The notes under the pieces were generated by a model that was not told the origin of the DNA, searched no databases, and saw nothing but the letters and a program-made list of their open reading frames with translations. Shown piece by piece: positions 1-10,040 of a stretch of DNA of 64,000 bases. A program made the translations under genes and the position numbers. This stretch comes from Mesorhizobium sp. B2-3-12 (GTDB lineage: Bacteria > Pseudomonadota > Alphaproteobacteria > Rhizobiales > Rhizobiaceae): positions 558,001-622,000 of the forward strand of contig NZ_VFVR01000002.1 in assembly GCF_006442205.1 (NCBI RefSeq), in the 5' to 3' direction. Each line of letters opens with the position of its first letter. Within the stretch, counting starts at the first letter, position 1.

Positions 1-459
1 GAACAGATATTCATTGCCGAAGCGGGCGAAATGCTCCGGCCCTTTCAACAGCGTGTCGATGACATCGAGCAGATAGGTCGCGCCCAACAGGCCGAAAAAC
101 CAGCCTCGGCGCGAATAGAAATAATCCTCGTAGCTGGTGTAATCGAGCATCGAATCCGGGAATAGCAGCGCGCACAGCAGGAACAGCGTGATGGCGTAGA
201 AGATGATGAAGAGGTATTTGCCGAAGGTCCAGGTTTCGATGGTGTAGAGGCCGAACTCCCACCACCAGAAATGCACCAGCATCAGCAGCACCGAGGCGAC
301 CCAGGCCAGATGCACGGGATAGAGCCGGTACTGGCCTGGATGCTGGACGATGCGCGCCACCCCCGACAGCAGGCGGGCGACGCCAAGCCCGATCACCATG
401 CCCATGACGATGCGGATATGCGGGAAAATGTCGTGGGGAGAAGCTATCTCGGTGGCCAT
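1..459 (-). CDS. Multi-pass membrane protein, C-terminus beyond window edge
   Basis: The first 153 residues are visible; no stop codon occurs before the left edge, so the gene continues out of the window. The ATG at 459-457 begins MATEIASPHDIFPHIR. Four hydrophobic stretches follow (around residues 18-40, 50-72, 80-102 and 118-138), rich in Trp and Phe, so this is an integral membrane protein. I do not recognise the family. The start lies two bases past the stop of the DUF29 remnant upstream, which suggests co-transcription with it. Its position after ureC is probably incidental to urea metabolism. No function is assigned. Confidence 0.7.
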   Translation of the reverse strand, partial: MATEIASPHDIFPHIRIVMGMVIGLGVARLLSGVARIVQHPGQYRLYPVHLAWVASVLLMLVHFWWWEFGLYTIETWTFGKYLFIIFYAITLFLLCALLFPDSMLDYTSYEDYFYSRRGWFFGLLGATYLLDVIDTLLKGPEHFARFGNEYLF

Positions 460-461
460 GC

Positions 462-955
462 CTAGTCGCGAATGAGTTGATCCGGCAACCAAGGGACGCC
501 AGGGAAAAATTCCTGATCGAGCACGTCGGCGATTTGATAAGGACAATCGATCGGGAAATTCCTTCCAGACATACCCGTTTCGTCAATTGCTTTCAGCCTG
601 GCAAACTCGAACTCGCTGGAAAGCTGCTTTCCCGGATAGGCCTTCATGCTTGGGCTTTCATCTATGAGCTTCTTGATCTGATACCGCTGCTCCCGAATGG
701 TGAGCAACCAACCTGCCTTGCGTCGCTCTGCTTGGAACTGCCACTTCAGCAATGCAAAAGCAGCGTCCCAAGTCGGTTCGCAATCTCCCTCTTGTCGCTC
801 CGCCCCAAGCTCTCGATCTCCTCGGCAAGATTCTCGCGATCGAGGTCGGAAAGACGACCTTGGCGCAGCAGCGCGCCCTGCTCGGCGCACCACTGAGCAT
901 AGTCGGCCTCAATGGGTGTAGACTTATGCCGCTGCTGTATCTGGACCTTGTTCAT
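462..955 (-). pseudogene. DUF29 family protein, broken by a one-base frameshift
   Basis: DUF29 proteins are short soluble bacterial proteins of unknown function. The N-terminal half begins at ATG 955 (MNKVQIQQRH) and contains the family signature around ENLAEEIESLGRSDKREI, then runs into a stop just after LGTLLLHC near 751. The C-terminal half (LLKWQFQAERR, LTIREQR, FPIDCPYQIADVLDQEFFP) lies in another minus-strand frame down to the TAG at 464-462. The two halves join if one T is restored in the Leu-His-Leu-Leu-Lys-Trp segment near 753. About 165 codons in total would match the usual family length. It is either a real pseudogene or a sequencing error. Confidence 0.8.
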
Positions 956-1016
956 GGTCGCATAATGCGCCGTTTTAGGCCCCAAGCCAATCGCCGTCCG
1001 CCAATCACTGTTCGCG

Positions 1017-2729
<1,713 letters not shown>

Positions 2730-2896
2730 CAGCGATTGCTCCCGAAATGCGGTGTTGGTGAAGCCGAGCTGCACATTGCCGCCGTCCAATGGTCACGCAA
2801 TGACCCGCTGGGCGACACCTTCCGGACCCATTTGGCGGTTGAGGTTGGGAGGTCACCCCCCAACGACCGTTTGCCCAATCGATGGAAGGAAAATCC

Positions 2897-3274
2897 ATGC
2901 GCAAAACGATAGTTCTTGCAGCCGCCGCCAGCCTGATGCTGGCGGGCGCCGCCAGTGCCCAGCAGCAGCCCGCGCAACAGCCCGCTCCGACTGCCCCCGC
3001 CCCGGCCGCCCCTGGCGGTCAGCAAGCCGCGCCGGCAATCCAGAGCGTCAACGTCATCGACATCAGCGAGCTGCCGAAGGACACCCAGACGCAGGTCAAC
3101 CAGGTGATCGCCCAGCGTGGCGACGCCGGCCTGCAGAAACTGCGCAGCTCGATCGATGCCACGCCCAAGGTGAAGTCCGCCCTCCAGGCCAAGGGCATGA
3201 CCTCGGCTCAGGTGGTCGCGGCCAGCATGGAGCCGAACGGCGCGCTGACCCTGATCACCAAGAAAGCCAGCTGA
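2897..3274 (+). CDS. Small exported protein, Ala/Pro/Gln-rich, unknown function
   Basis: The protein has 125 residues with a clear signal peptide (MRKTIVLAAAASLMLAGAASA, cleavage expected near residue 21). A low-complexity Gln/Pro/Ala stretch follows, then a compact region of about 80 residues starting near SVNVIDISELP. The ATG at 2897 is preferred over the ATG at 2882 because it places the basic residues directly before the hydrophobic core; AAGGAAA precedes it. It is likely periplasmic or surface-associated. It sits on the plus strand between ureB and ureC, antisense to the urease operon. Family not recognised. Confidence 0.75.
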   Translation: MRKTIVLAAAASLMLAGAASAQQQPAQQPAPTAPAPAAPGGQQAAPAIQSVNVIDISELPKDTQTQVNQVIAQRGDAGLQKLRSSIDATPKVKSALQAKGMTSAQVVAASMEPNGALTLITKKAS

Positions 3275-3388
3275 CGAACCGGCGCGGCGGGCCGACATCC
3301 GGTCCGCCGTCCGGACCGCGGAGGGAACCCTGACAGGGCCGGGGGCGTTTCGTTTTCCAGGTCTTGAAGCAAACCGCGAAAGCGAACG

Positions 3389-3883
3389 ATGACCATCACC
3401 ACCCTGCCCGATATCAGATGGCTGCATGCCCTTGCGGCGGCTGCCTTTCTGGTGGCGAGCGCTCCCCATGCGGTGCTGAACGCGCAGGGTCTTGAAAGTC
3501 CGGAGACCGTCGACCGCATCGTCGGCTCGCAGGTCAATGAGGAAGAGGCCAAGGCAACCGCGGAAATCGGCAAGGTCAGTTCCGCGATCGACCGCACGCG
3601 CGAAAACATCAGCACGGTGCGCAAGACGTCCAAGCTCGACAAGGTCGATATCGTCTTCCTGACCGACGCGGCCCGCAGCGAAGGCGGCCCGCCGCCGGCC
3701 ATCGAGAACAAGGTTCGGCAGCATCAGGACGATGTCGCCGAACTGCGCAAGGAAATCGAGGCCAACGCGCTGCTTTTCAACGCCATCGATTCGCGGCGTG
3801 TGCTTGCCCAGGATGTTCTGGCCGTGGAGTTCGACGATCCCGGAAAGATCGTCATCTACGCGGCCGCCAAGCCCTCGGACTGA
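3389..3883 (+). CDS. Exported protein of unknown function
   Basis: A 164-residue protein with an N-terminal hydrophobic segment (LHALAAAAFLVASAPHAVLNAQG, residues 13-35) that looks like a signal peptide. The mature part is charged and helical, with a probable coiled-coil section (IENKVRQHQDDVAELRKEIE). Codon use resembles its neighbours. It follows the other exported-protein gene by 114 bp on the same strand, so the two may form a small unit inserted between ureB and ureC. I do not recognise the family, and no catalytic motif is evident. Confidence 0.7.
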   Translation: MTITTLPDIRWLHALAAAAFLVASAPHAVLNAQGLESPETVDRIVGSQVNEEEAKATAEIGKVSSAIDRTRENISTVRKTSKLDKVDIVFLTDAARSEGGPPPAIENKVRQHQDDVAELRKEIEANALLFNAIDSRRVLAQDVLAVEFDDPGKIVIYAAAKPSD

Positions 3884-3945
3884 GCGACGCGCAGCGCTCG
3901 TGCCTGCGCTGAAGCCACTCCTCGCGCGCCACGCGATAGACGCCC

Positions 3946-4251
3946 TCACAGCTTGCCCATTACCTTCTGCTGGAATCCGTAGACCTCGCGCTTGCCGCCA
4001 AGCGGCACCAGCGTAACGTCCCGCTCCTGCCCGGGTTCGAAGCGCGTGGCGGTGCCGGCGGCGATGTCGAGGCGCATGCCGCGCGCCTGTTCGCGGTCGA
4101 ATTTCAGCGCCTCATTGGTTTCGAAGAAATGGTAGTGGCTGCCGACCTGGACCGGCCGGTCGCCACTGTTGGCGACTTTCAGGGTGAGGGTCGGCAGACC
4201 CTTGTTGAGTTCGATGTCGCCTTGGGCGGGGATGATTTCGCCGGGGATCAT
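3946..4251 (-). CDS. ureB: Urease subunit beta
   Basis: The protein has 101 residues, the usual size of the separate bacterial beta subunit, which packs with UreA and UreC in the urease trimer. The N-terminus [16 protein letters not shown] and the segments [13 protein letters not shown] and [16 protein letters not shown] are conserved UreB motifs. Its start is six bases after the stop of the HupE/UreJ gene, so translation is probably coupled. The next gene in the urease order, ureC, starts about 1.2 kb downstream, beyond two genes on the opposite strand. Confidence 0.97.
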   Translation of the reverse strand: MIPGEIIPAQGDIELNKGLPTLTLKVANSGDRPVQVGSHYHFFETNEALKFDREQARGMRLDIAAGTATRFEPGQERDVTLVPLGGKREVYGFQQKVMGKL

Positions 4252-4257
4252 GGAGCC

Positions 4258-4845
4258 TCACACGACGCCGAAGGCGAGGCCGACGCCGATCGCCGCGCAG
4301 GCGGCACCGGCGATGCGGGCCACGCGGCGAAACCTCGTGCCGAGGCCAAGCCCGGCGGCGATGCCGATGGCATGGAGCAGCATGGTGGCGATGGCAAAGC
4401 CGGCCATATAGTCGAGCCCACCGGCATTTTCGGGCACTTCCGTGCCATGGGCGTGGCCGTGGAACAGCGCGAACAGGCCGAGGATGGCGACACCGGCAGA
4501 GACAGGCAGATCGACCGCCAGCGCCACCAGCAGACCGAGCGCCACGACCGAGGCCAAAATGCCCGGTTCGACGAAGGGCACCGGCACATGGGCCATACCA
4601 AGGGCCGCGCCGGCCAGCATCACGCCGACAAAGGCCGCCGGCCAAGCCCACATCGCCTTGCCGCCCTTCAGCGCCGCCCACAGCCCGACCGCGATCATCA
4701 CGGTCATATGATCAAGGCCGGACAAAGGATGCATGAAGCCGGCGGTGAAGGAGGAGGTCGTGCCGATGCCGACATGGGCGTAGGCAGGCATGGCCGCCGT
4801 CACGAGCAGGAGCGCAGAGAGGCACAGGCGTTTGACAGGGATCAT
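4258..4845 (-). CDS. ureJ: HupE/UreJ family membrane protein, probable nickel uptake
   Basis: This 195-residue inner-membrane protein belongs to the HupE/UreJ family, which is linked to nickel import for urease and hydrogenase. A signal-like first segment ends near AMPAYA. It is followed by the family motif HPLSGLDHMTVM (residues 39-50) and about six transmembrane segments, with a second His cluster FHGHAHG in the middle. The His and Asp residues are candidate nickel ligands. Location between ureA and ureB supports the nickel role; transport itself is inferred from the family. Confidence 0.9.
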   Translation of the reverse strand: MIPVKRLCLSALLLVTAAMPAYAHVGIGTTSSFTAGFMHPLSGLDHMTVMIAVGLWAALKGGKAMWAWPAAFVGVMLAGAALGMAHVPVPFVEPGILASVVALGLLVALAVDLPVSAGVAILGLFALFHGHAHGTEVPENAGGLDYMAGFAIATMLLHAIGIAAGLGLGTRFRRVARIAGAACAAIGVGLAFGVV

Positions 4846-4869
4846 TTACTTGCCTTTCGTTTTGCGATG

Positions 4870-5124
4870 TCAGGCGGCCTTGGCCGGCCCGCAGCCCTCG
4901 GCCTTGAGCACGCGTTTGGTCGAAGCCGGATATTTCTTCAGCATCGCGGCGGGGCGGATCGGCCGCGCCGTAAAATTGCCGCCGCAGTTGGGGCAGACGC
5001 CGCCAAGCACGGTTTCGGCACAGCCGGCGCAGAAGGTGCACTCAAAGGTGCAGATCCGCGCATCCCTGGCTTCCGGCGGCAGATCCTTGTCGCAGCATTC
5101 ACAGTTCGGGCGCAGCTCCAGCAT
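4870..5124 (-). CDS. DUF1272 protein, Cys-rich putative zinc-binding
   Basis: A small 84-residue protein with paired cysteines: NCECCDKDL, CTFECTFCAGC and CPNCGG. The pattern and the opening MLELRPNCECC match the DUF1272 family. Cysteine spacing suggests a structural zinc site or a metal-handling role. It is placed between ureA and hupE/ureJ with short intergenic gaps (10 and 24 bp), so it is very probably expressed with the urease genes. The biochemical function is unknown; metal delivery would be speculation. Confidence 0.85.
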   Translation of the reverse strand: MLELRPNCECCDKDLPPEARDARICTFECTFCAGCAETVLGGVCPNCGGNFTARPIRPAAMLKKYPASTKRVLKAEGCGPAKAA

Positions 5125-5134
5125 TTTTCTCTCC

Positions 5135-5437
5135 TCACCGGATCGGTTCGTGCACGGTCACCAGCTTGGTGCCATCGGGGAATGTCGCTTCCACCTGCAC
5201 GTCATGGATCATCTCGGCGATGCCTTGCATCACCTGCGCGCGGCTGACGATATGGGCGCCGGCCTCCATCAGTTCGGCCACCGGGCGGCCGTCGCGGGCG
5301 CCTTCGACGACGAAATCGGTGATCAGCGCGATGGCTTCCGGATGGTTGAGCTTGACGCCGCGCTCCAGCCGCTTGCGCGCCACCACCGCCGCCATGGCGA
5401 TCAGCAGCTTGTCCTTTTCCCTTGGCGTCAGGTTCAT
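5135..5437 (-). CDS. ureA: Urease subunit gamma
   Basis: The protein has 100 residues, the standard gamma-subunit length. It starts [17 protein letters not shown] and contains [22 protein letters not shown] and the C-terminal [14 protein letters not shown] motif of UreA. It is a structural subunit of the cytoplasmic urease. ureD ends 28 bp upstream and the DUF1272 gene begins 10 bp downstream, all on the minus strand, consistent with one operon starting at ureD. Confidence 0.98.
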   Translation of the reverse strand: MNLTPREKDKLLIAMAAVVARKRLERGVKLNHPEAIALITDFVVEGARDGRPVAELMEAGAHIVSRAQVMQGIAEMIHDVQVEATFPDGTKLVTVHEPIR

Positions 5438-5465
5438 GCGGCTTCCTGAAATGATGCGGAGATAG

Positions 5466-6308
5466 TCACAGTGACCATAATTTGGGCAGCCCGGCCTTTC
5501 CGTTGAGCAATCCTACGAGCGGGACCAGCCGCTGGCGCAGCTGGTAGCCGTCCTCGGCGCAGAGCCTCGCAAGAAGCTTGCCAGATGTCTTCACGCTCCA
5601 GACGCTGGCGCCGCCCTGGTCGCCGATGATCTCGCGAACCGGGTCGAGCAAGGCTTCCGCCCGCGGCGACACCAGCAGCAGCGTTGCCACGGCGATCGCG
5701 CCGCCTGTTATCGCCGCGCGGCACAGGGTGTCGGCGATGCCAGGTCCGATGCGAAAATCCTCGGCATGGATGAGGGTTCCTTCCCTGCGGACACGCCAGC
5801 GGTCGTGAAAAATGCCCTGTGCTGCGCGTTCGCCCATGGCCAGGCGACCGAAGACGGCCGCTTCCAGCACCAGCGCCTCGGCGCCGGCCGCAAGCTCGAC
5901 ATTGAGCGTGCGGGCAAAGGCGGCGCGGTCGAAGACGATGGTTTCCTGCGGCAGCCAGGCAACACTGCCGTTCTCGCCGACGGTCAGCTTCACGCTGACT
6001 TCGGCATGGTCCGACGCGGCGCGATAGACTTTTTCACAGGCTTGGGTTGTGACCGTGGCGCTGGCATCGGCGCCGACATCGACCTCCCAGCCGAGACGGT
6101 CGCCGCCGGTCAGCCCGCCGGCGGTGTTGATCAGGACGGCCTCCAGCGGACCGGCCGAAACGGCCGGCAGCCTTATCTTGGCGGAGCCGTCCTGATAGAG
6201 GCGCCGCAGCCGCGTACGGCCGTCGCTGCTGGCGCAGCCAAGCTGCGCCTTGCCCGCCGCGCGCTGGGCCAACTGACCTGAAAACTTCGTATTCTCGATC
6301 GTATCCAC
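5466..6308 (-). CDS. ureD: Urease accessory protein UreD
   Basis: This 280-residue scaffold protein binds apo-urease and, with UreF and UreG, helps insert nickel. Family motifs are visible: [14 protein letters not shown] (residues 80-93), [21 protein letters not shown] and FGRLAMGE. It is the first gene of the urease operon, and a 203-bp gap separates it from the divergent NodF-like gene, so the operon promoter should lie there. ureF and ureG, its partners, are not seen in the window and probably lie beyond the left edge or elsewhere. Confidence 0.95.
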   Translation of the reverse strand: MDTIENTKFSGQLAQRAAGKAQLGCASSDGRTRLRRLYQDGSAKIRLPAVSAGPLEAVLINTAGGLTGGDRLGWEVDVGADASATVTTQACEKVYRAASDHAEVSVKLTVGENGSVAWLPQETIVFDRAAFARTLNVELAAGAEALVLEAAVFGRLAMGERAAQGIFHDRWRVRREGTLIHAEDFRIGPGIADTLCRAAITGGAIAVATLLLVSPRAEALLDPVREIIGDQGGASVWSVKTSGKLLARLCAEDGYQLRQRLVPLVGLLNGKAGLPKLWSL

Positions 6309-6511
6309 GCCGCCAAGTTAAGCACTGTGGCGCTTTTGTCGACATAATAGCTTGTTGCTTGATGGCGTTTCCGTTTCTATAGAGGGAACCACCTTGGTAC
6401 GGTCAGGCGACGCTTGGCGGAGGTATAAGGCGAAGATCGCGGCCTGATATCGAGGAAAAGAAGGCGCCGTTCAGTTGGCGTCGGGAAACGACACAGTGGG
6501 GAAGAAACCGA

Positions 6512-6766
6512 ATGGCTGACCAGCTGGCAACGGACATCATCGAGAAGATCAAGGCCCATGCCGAGCCGGGCGGCGAGGAAATCACCACGACAACCGAACT
6601 GACGGCGCTCGGCATCCATTCGCTGGAGCTGACCGAGATCATCTTCGACCTCGAGGAGCAGTATGGCATCGAGATCGAGATGAACACGGTCGATGCCTGG
6701 AGCAATCTGAAGAATGTCGGCGACATGGTCGAGGCCGTTCGCGCGCTGATCGCGAAAAAAGCCTGA
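6512..6766 (+). CDS. NodF-like acyl carrier protein
   Basis: An 84-residue acyl carrier protein. The C-terminal part ([21 protein letters not shown]) closely resembles rhizobial NodF, which carries the unusual acyl chain for Nod factors. The phosphopantetheine Ser37 is kept, but the Asp before it is His36 (LGIHSLEL instead of the usual DSL), which may affect recognition by the phosphopantetheinyl transferase. A GGGGAAG ribosome site precedes the ATG. The ketosynthase gene starts 4 bp after its stop, so the two work as a pair. I see no nod box upstream and no other nod genes, so a role in a special lipid rather than Nod factor is more likely. Confidence 0.88.
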   Translation: MADQLATDIIEKIKAHAEPGGEEITTTTELTALGIHSLELTEIIFDLEEQYGIEIEMNTVDAWSNLKNVGDMVEAVRALIAKKA

Positions 6767-6770
6767 CCGA

Positions 6771-7979
6771 ATGCAGAAACGCGTCGTCATCACCGGCCTT
6801 GGCGGGATATGCGGGCTCGGCACCAACATGCCGGCAATCTGGGGCGAGATGCGTGCCGGGCGTTCGGCGATCGGTCCTATCGGCAGCGATTTCCAGAGTG
6901 AACTGAAGGTCAAGACCGGCTGCGAAATCAAGGAACTGCCCGACCACGGCATCGAGCGCAAGCAGCTGGTGTCGATGGACCGCTTCAGCCTGCTTGCGGT
7001 GATCGCGGCGAAAGAAGCCATGCTGCAGTCCGGATTGGTCCCGCATGCGGACAATACCTATCGGATGGGGACCGTTATCGGTGTTGGCGTCTGCGGCTTC
7101 GAGACGGTCGAGGAGAACTATCGCGCCATCCTGATCGAGGGCAAGAATCGCGCCGGTATCTTCACCGTTCCCAGGGTCATGCCGGGCGCCGCCGCCGGCC
7201 AGGTCAGCATGCATCTTGGCTTGCGCGGACCGGTGTTCGGCGTCACTTCGGCCTGTTCGTCGGCCAACCATGCCATCGCCTCGGCGGTCGACCAGATCAG
7301 GCTCGGCCGCGCCGATGTCATGGTGGCCGGGGGCACCGATGCGCCGCTGGTGTGGGGCGTGCTGAAGGGCTGGGAGGCGCTGCGCGTGCTGGCGCCCGAC
7401 ACATGCAGGCCGTTCTCGGCCGACCGCCAGGGCCTGGTGCTGGGCGAAGGCGCCGGCATGGCGGTTCTGGAAAGCTACGACCATGCGATGGCGCGCGGCG
7501 CCACCATCCTCGCCGAAATCGCCGGCGCCGGCCTTTCGGCCGACGCCTCCGATATCGTCGCGCCGACTGTCGAGGGGCCGGAGGCCGCGATGCGCTTCTG
7601 CCTCGCCGATGCCGGGCTCAATCCCGAGGATATCGATTACCTCAACGCGCATGGCACCGGCACCAAGGCCAACGACCAGATCGAAACCCTCGCGATCAAG
7701 CGCGTCTTCGGGGAGCATGCGCGCGCGCTCTCGGTCTCTTCGACCAAGTCGATGCACGCCCATTGCCTTGGCGCATCGGGCGGACTGGAGATGATCGCCT
7801 GCGTCATGGCGATCCGCGAAGGCGTCGTGCCGCCGACGGCGAATTACCGCGAGCCCGATCCCGATTGCGATCTCGACGTGACGCCGAATGTCGCGCGCGA
7901 GCGCAAGGTGCGCGCCGCCATCAGCAATGGATTTGCCTTCGGCGGCACCAATGCGGTGCTGGCCTTCAAGGCCATCTAA
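6771..7979 (+). CDS. NodE-like beta-ketoacyl-ACP synthase (KAS II type)
   Basis: This 402-residue condensing enzyme extends acyl chains on an acyl carrier protein. The catalytic triad is complete: Cys162 ([10 protein letters not shown]), His294 ([11 protein letters not shown]) and His331 ([11 protein letters not shown]). The sequence follows symbiotic NodE over its length, for instance [22 protein letters not shown] and [18 protein letters not shown]. It is 4 bp from the NodF-like gene and must be co-transcribed. The pair probably makes a specific, perhaps unsaturated, fatty acid. A paralogue or ancestor of symbiotic nodFE is the best reading; its product is unknown. Confidence 0.9.
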   Translation: MQKRVVITGLGGICGLGTNMPAIWGEMRAGRSAIGPIGSDFQSELKVKTGCEIKELPDHGIERKQLVSMDRFSLLAVIAAKEAMLQSGLVPHADNTYRMGTVIGVGVCGFETVEENYRAILIEGKNRAGIFTVPRVMPGAAAGQVSMHLGLRGPVFGVTSACSSANHAIASAVDQIRLGRADVMVAGGTDAPLVWGVLKGWEALRVLAPDTCRPFSADRQGLVLGEGAGMAVLESYDHAMARGATILAEIAGAGLSADASDIVAPTVEGPEAAMRFCLADAGLNPEDIDYLNAHGTGTKANDQIETLAIKRVFGEHARALSVSSTKSMHAHCLGASGGLEMIACVMAIREGVVPPTANYREPDPDCDLDVTPNVARERKVRAAISNGFAFGGTNAVLAFKAI

Positions 7980-8176
7980 TCCGGGCGCTCACCACCTGCT
8001 CGGGCGGTCACCACCTGCGCCGACGGTTGCTATCCGCCCGGGCGGTCCGATCGGTTGACTATCCGTGCATGGTTAAAGCGTCGCCGCCATATTGATCCGG
8101 CCCGACCGCAGCTCTAATTCTTGGCCGACCCGCCAACACCGCGCCCTTCGCGCGCATCCCCGCCCAGGAGTTCCCG

Positions 8177-8881
8177 ATGGCCGACCTGTCCGCCTTTCCG
8201 ATCGCAACCCGTTGGCCGGCCCAGCATCCCGACCAGATCCAGCTCTATTCGGCGACGACGCCGAACGGGGTGAAGATATCGATCGCGCTGGAGGAACTGG
8301 GCCTGCCCTATGAGCCGCATCTCATCAACATCGGCAAGAACGAGAGCTGGACTCCGGAATTCCTGTCGCTCAACCCCAATGGCAAGATCCCGGCGATCAT
8401 CGATCCCGACGGTCCGGACGGCAAGCCGATCGGCTTGTTCGAATCCGGCGCCATCCTGCTTTATCTTGCGGAAAAGACCGGCCTGCTCATGCCCGTTGAC
8501 GCTGCGCGGCGCTATGAAGCGATCCAATGGGTCTTCTTCCAGATGGCGGCGGTCGGGCCGATGTTCGGCCAGGTCGGCTTCTTCCACAAATTCGCCGGCC
8601 GCGAGATCGCCGACAAACGGCCGCTGGAGCGCTACCGCGACGAATCGCGACGCCTGCTCGGCGTCCTCGATGTCAGGCTGAAGGGCCGCAAGTGGATCAT
8701 GGACAATGACTACACCATCGCCGACATCTCGTTGCTCGGCTGGGTGCGCAACCTGATCGGTTTCTACGAGGCGCGCGATCTGGTCGGTTTCGACGATTTC
8801 GCCAATCTGGCGAAATGGCTGGAGCGCGGACTGGCGCGGCCGGCGGTGCAGAAGGGCCTGACCATTCCGGCCCGGCCCTGA
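8177..8881 (+). CDS. Glutathione S-transferase, Nu-class (YfcG/YghU-like)
   Basis: A 234-residue soluble protein with an N-terminal thioredoxin-like domain and a helical C-terminal domain. The motif SATTPNGVKISIALEE near residue 25 matches the Nu-class enzymes of which E. coli YfcG is the model; these act as glutathione-dependent disulfide reductases. NPNGKIPAIID and LFESGAILLYLAEKTG form the glutathione site. The C-terminal domain contains DYTIADISLLGWV. It appears monocistronic and is followed by a bidirectional hairpin. The exact substrate is unknown. Confidence 0.9.
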   Translation: MADLSAFPIATRWPAQHPDQIQLYSATTPNGVKISIALEELGLPYEPHLINIGKNESWTPEFLSLNPNGKIPAIIDPDGPDGKPIGLFESGAILLYLAEKTGLLMPVDAARRYEAIQWVFFQMAAVGPMFGQVGFFHKFAGREIADKRPLERYRDESRRLLGVLDVRLKGRKWIMDNDYTIADISLLGWVRNLIGFYEARDLVGFDDFANLAKWLERGLARPAVQKGLTIPARP

Positions 8882-8909
8882 ACCCCGCCAGAACGGGGAA
8901 GGCGGGGTT
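8881..8909. terminator. Hairpin between convergent genes
   Basis: AACCCCGCC (8881-8889) pairs with GGCGGGGTT (8901-8909) around an 11-nt loop. It fills the space between the GST stop and the stop of the convergent basic-protein gene, so it can end transcription from both sides. No strong T-run follows. Confidence 0.6.
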
Positions 8910-9254
8910 CTACTTCGCTTTCGCCTTGGATCCGCCCCTGCCGACCACCGAGGCGGCAAGGGACGCCACGCCTCGCGCCGTGGCCACGACCGCTCCGGCG
9001 GCGACATTGGCTGCCGTGCGAACCTTGGAGTCGGCGCCCGCCGCCGGTTTGCTCGCCCGGGGGGTCTTCGCCGCCGATTTAGGCGCGGCCGCTTTCGCCG
9101 TGCTACCCGACACGACTTTTTTAGGCGCCGCCTTGCCAAAGGCCTTCGCATCCTTGGAGCGCTGGGCGATCGCGGGGCCGGCCCCAGCAGTCGATTGCGG
9201 CGCTTTCGGTTGAGCTGACTTGCCCCTGGCGGGCTTTTTTGCCTTGGTTGCCAT
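8910..9254 (-). CDS. Lys/Ala-rich basic protein, histone H1-like
   Basis: The protein has 114 residues, dominated by Lys, Ala, Pro and Ser (MATKAKKPARGKSAQPK at the N-terminus, many KAAAPK-like repeats). A more hydrophobic Ala/Val stretch near the end (VRTAANVAAGAVVATARGVA) is followed by a basic tail. Such compositions are seen in bacterial histone H1-like, DNA-binding proteins, but low complexity makes homology weak. The ATG at 9254 is where the basic sequence begins; a longer in-frame reading upstream overlaps the kinase gene region and is not protein-like. Confidence 0.6.
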   Translation of the reverse strand: MATKAKKPARGKSAQPKAPQSTAGAGPAIAQRSKDAKAFGKAAPKKVVSGSTAKAAAPKSAAKTPRASKPAAGADSKVRTAANVAAGAVVATARGVASLAASVVGRGGSKAKAK

Positions 9255-9348
9255 CGGATGGAATCCCTCTTCTGGCATGATTGCCTGACCGGGATAACGC
9301 CTTGTAAGTCTTAAGGTTCCCGTCGAAAAATACTGAAGATTGATCGGG

Positions 9349-9960
9349 TTAACCAATGACCAGGTCGGCCGCCCGGCGCCGGGCCAGCACGCGTTCGATG
9401 TTGGGCATGTCGTTGGAGGCGATCCAGGCGCGTGCATCCGCCTCGGAGCGGCCATGCTCGTGCCAGCGTTCCATCAGGCGGCGCTCGAGTTCGTTGCGCG
9501 GCACGTCGACGAAAATCGAGAAATCGAACAGCGGCGCCAGCCGCGACCACGGCTCCTCGTCGAGCAGCAGGTAATTGCCTTCCACCAGGATGAACTTGGT
9601 CTCGGTACCGACGATCGCGGCCGCGGCGCGCGACAATTCCATGCTTCGGTCGAAGACGGGAATGGCGATCTCGGCCTCGCCGGCCCGGATACGCCTCAAA
9701 AGTGCCTCGAAGCCGGCAAAGTCGAAGGTTTCCGGCGCGCCTTTTCGCGCGCGCAGTCCGCGCGCGTCGAGCACGATGTCGTCATAGTGGAAGCCGTCCA
9801 TCGGCACGACTTCCACCACACCCTCCGGCAAGAGGTCATGCAGGCTTGCCGACAGTGTCGACTTGCCGGCACCCGGCGGGCCCGCGATGGCGACGATGAA
9901 GCGCTTTGCCTGGCCGGCGCGCTTGAAGATGGTGGCGGCGAGGTGGGCGATTTCGGACAT
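9349..9960 (-). CDS. P-loop kinase, FrcK/uridine kinase-like
   Basis: A 203-residue P-loop kinase. Walker A is GPPGAGKST near residue 27, and PMDGFHYDD, GAPETFDFAGF and VEGNYLLLDEEPW are motifs shared with the nucleoside, pantothenate and uridine kinase family and with FrcK of the Sinorhizobium fructose transport operon. The start MSEIAHLA at 9960 matches that family. No transporter lies next to it here, so its substrate (a sugar or a nucleoside) cannot be told from context. It precedes the basic protein gene on the same strand by about 94 bp. Confidence 0.8.
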   Translation of the reverse strand: MSEIAHLAATIFKRAGQAKRFIVAIAGPPGAGKSTLSASLHDLLPEGVVEVVPMDGFHYDDIVLDARGLRARKGAPETFDFAGFEALLRRIRAGEAEIAIPVFDRSMELSRAAAAIVGTETKFILVEGNYLLLDEEPWSRLAPLFDFSIFVDVPRNELERRLMERWHEHGRSEADARAWIASNDMPNIERVLARRRAADLVIG

Positions 9961-10040
9961 TTGGCTCTTCCCGCACGATTTCGGACGCATCTTGTCGGCA
10001 GTTGGCGGAAATTTCAAACCCTGCCGTCAGGCAATTTTCC

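Noticed and set aside
3301..3317. Hairpin GGTCCG/CGGACC as terminator of the first exported-protein gene
   Set aside because: Six-bp stem without a T-run; too weak to report as a feature.
6309..6511. nod box upstream of the NodF/NodE-like genes
   Set aside because: No ATC-N9-GAT or ATCCAY-like pattern could be found in the gap.
7980..8100. Repeat TCACCACCTGC found twice after the NodE-like gene
   Set aside because: Two short copies only, without spacing or structure suggesting CRISPR or an operator.
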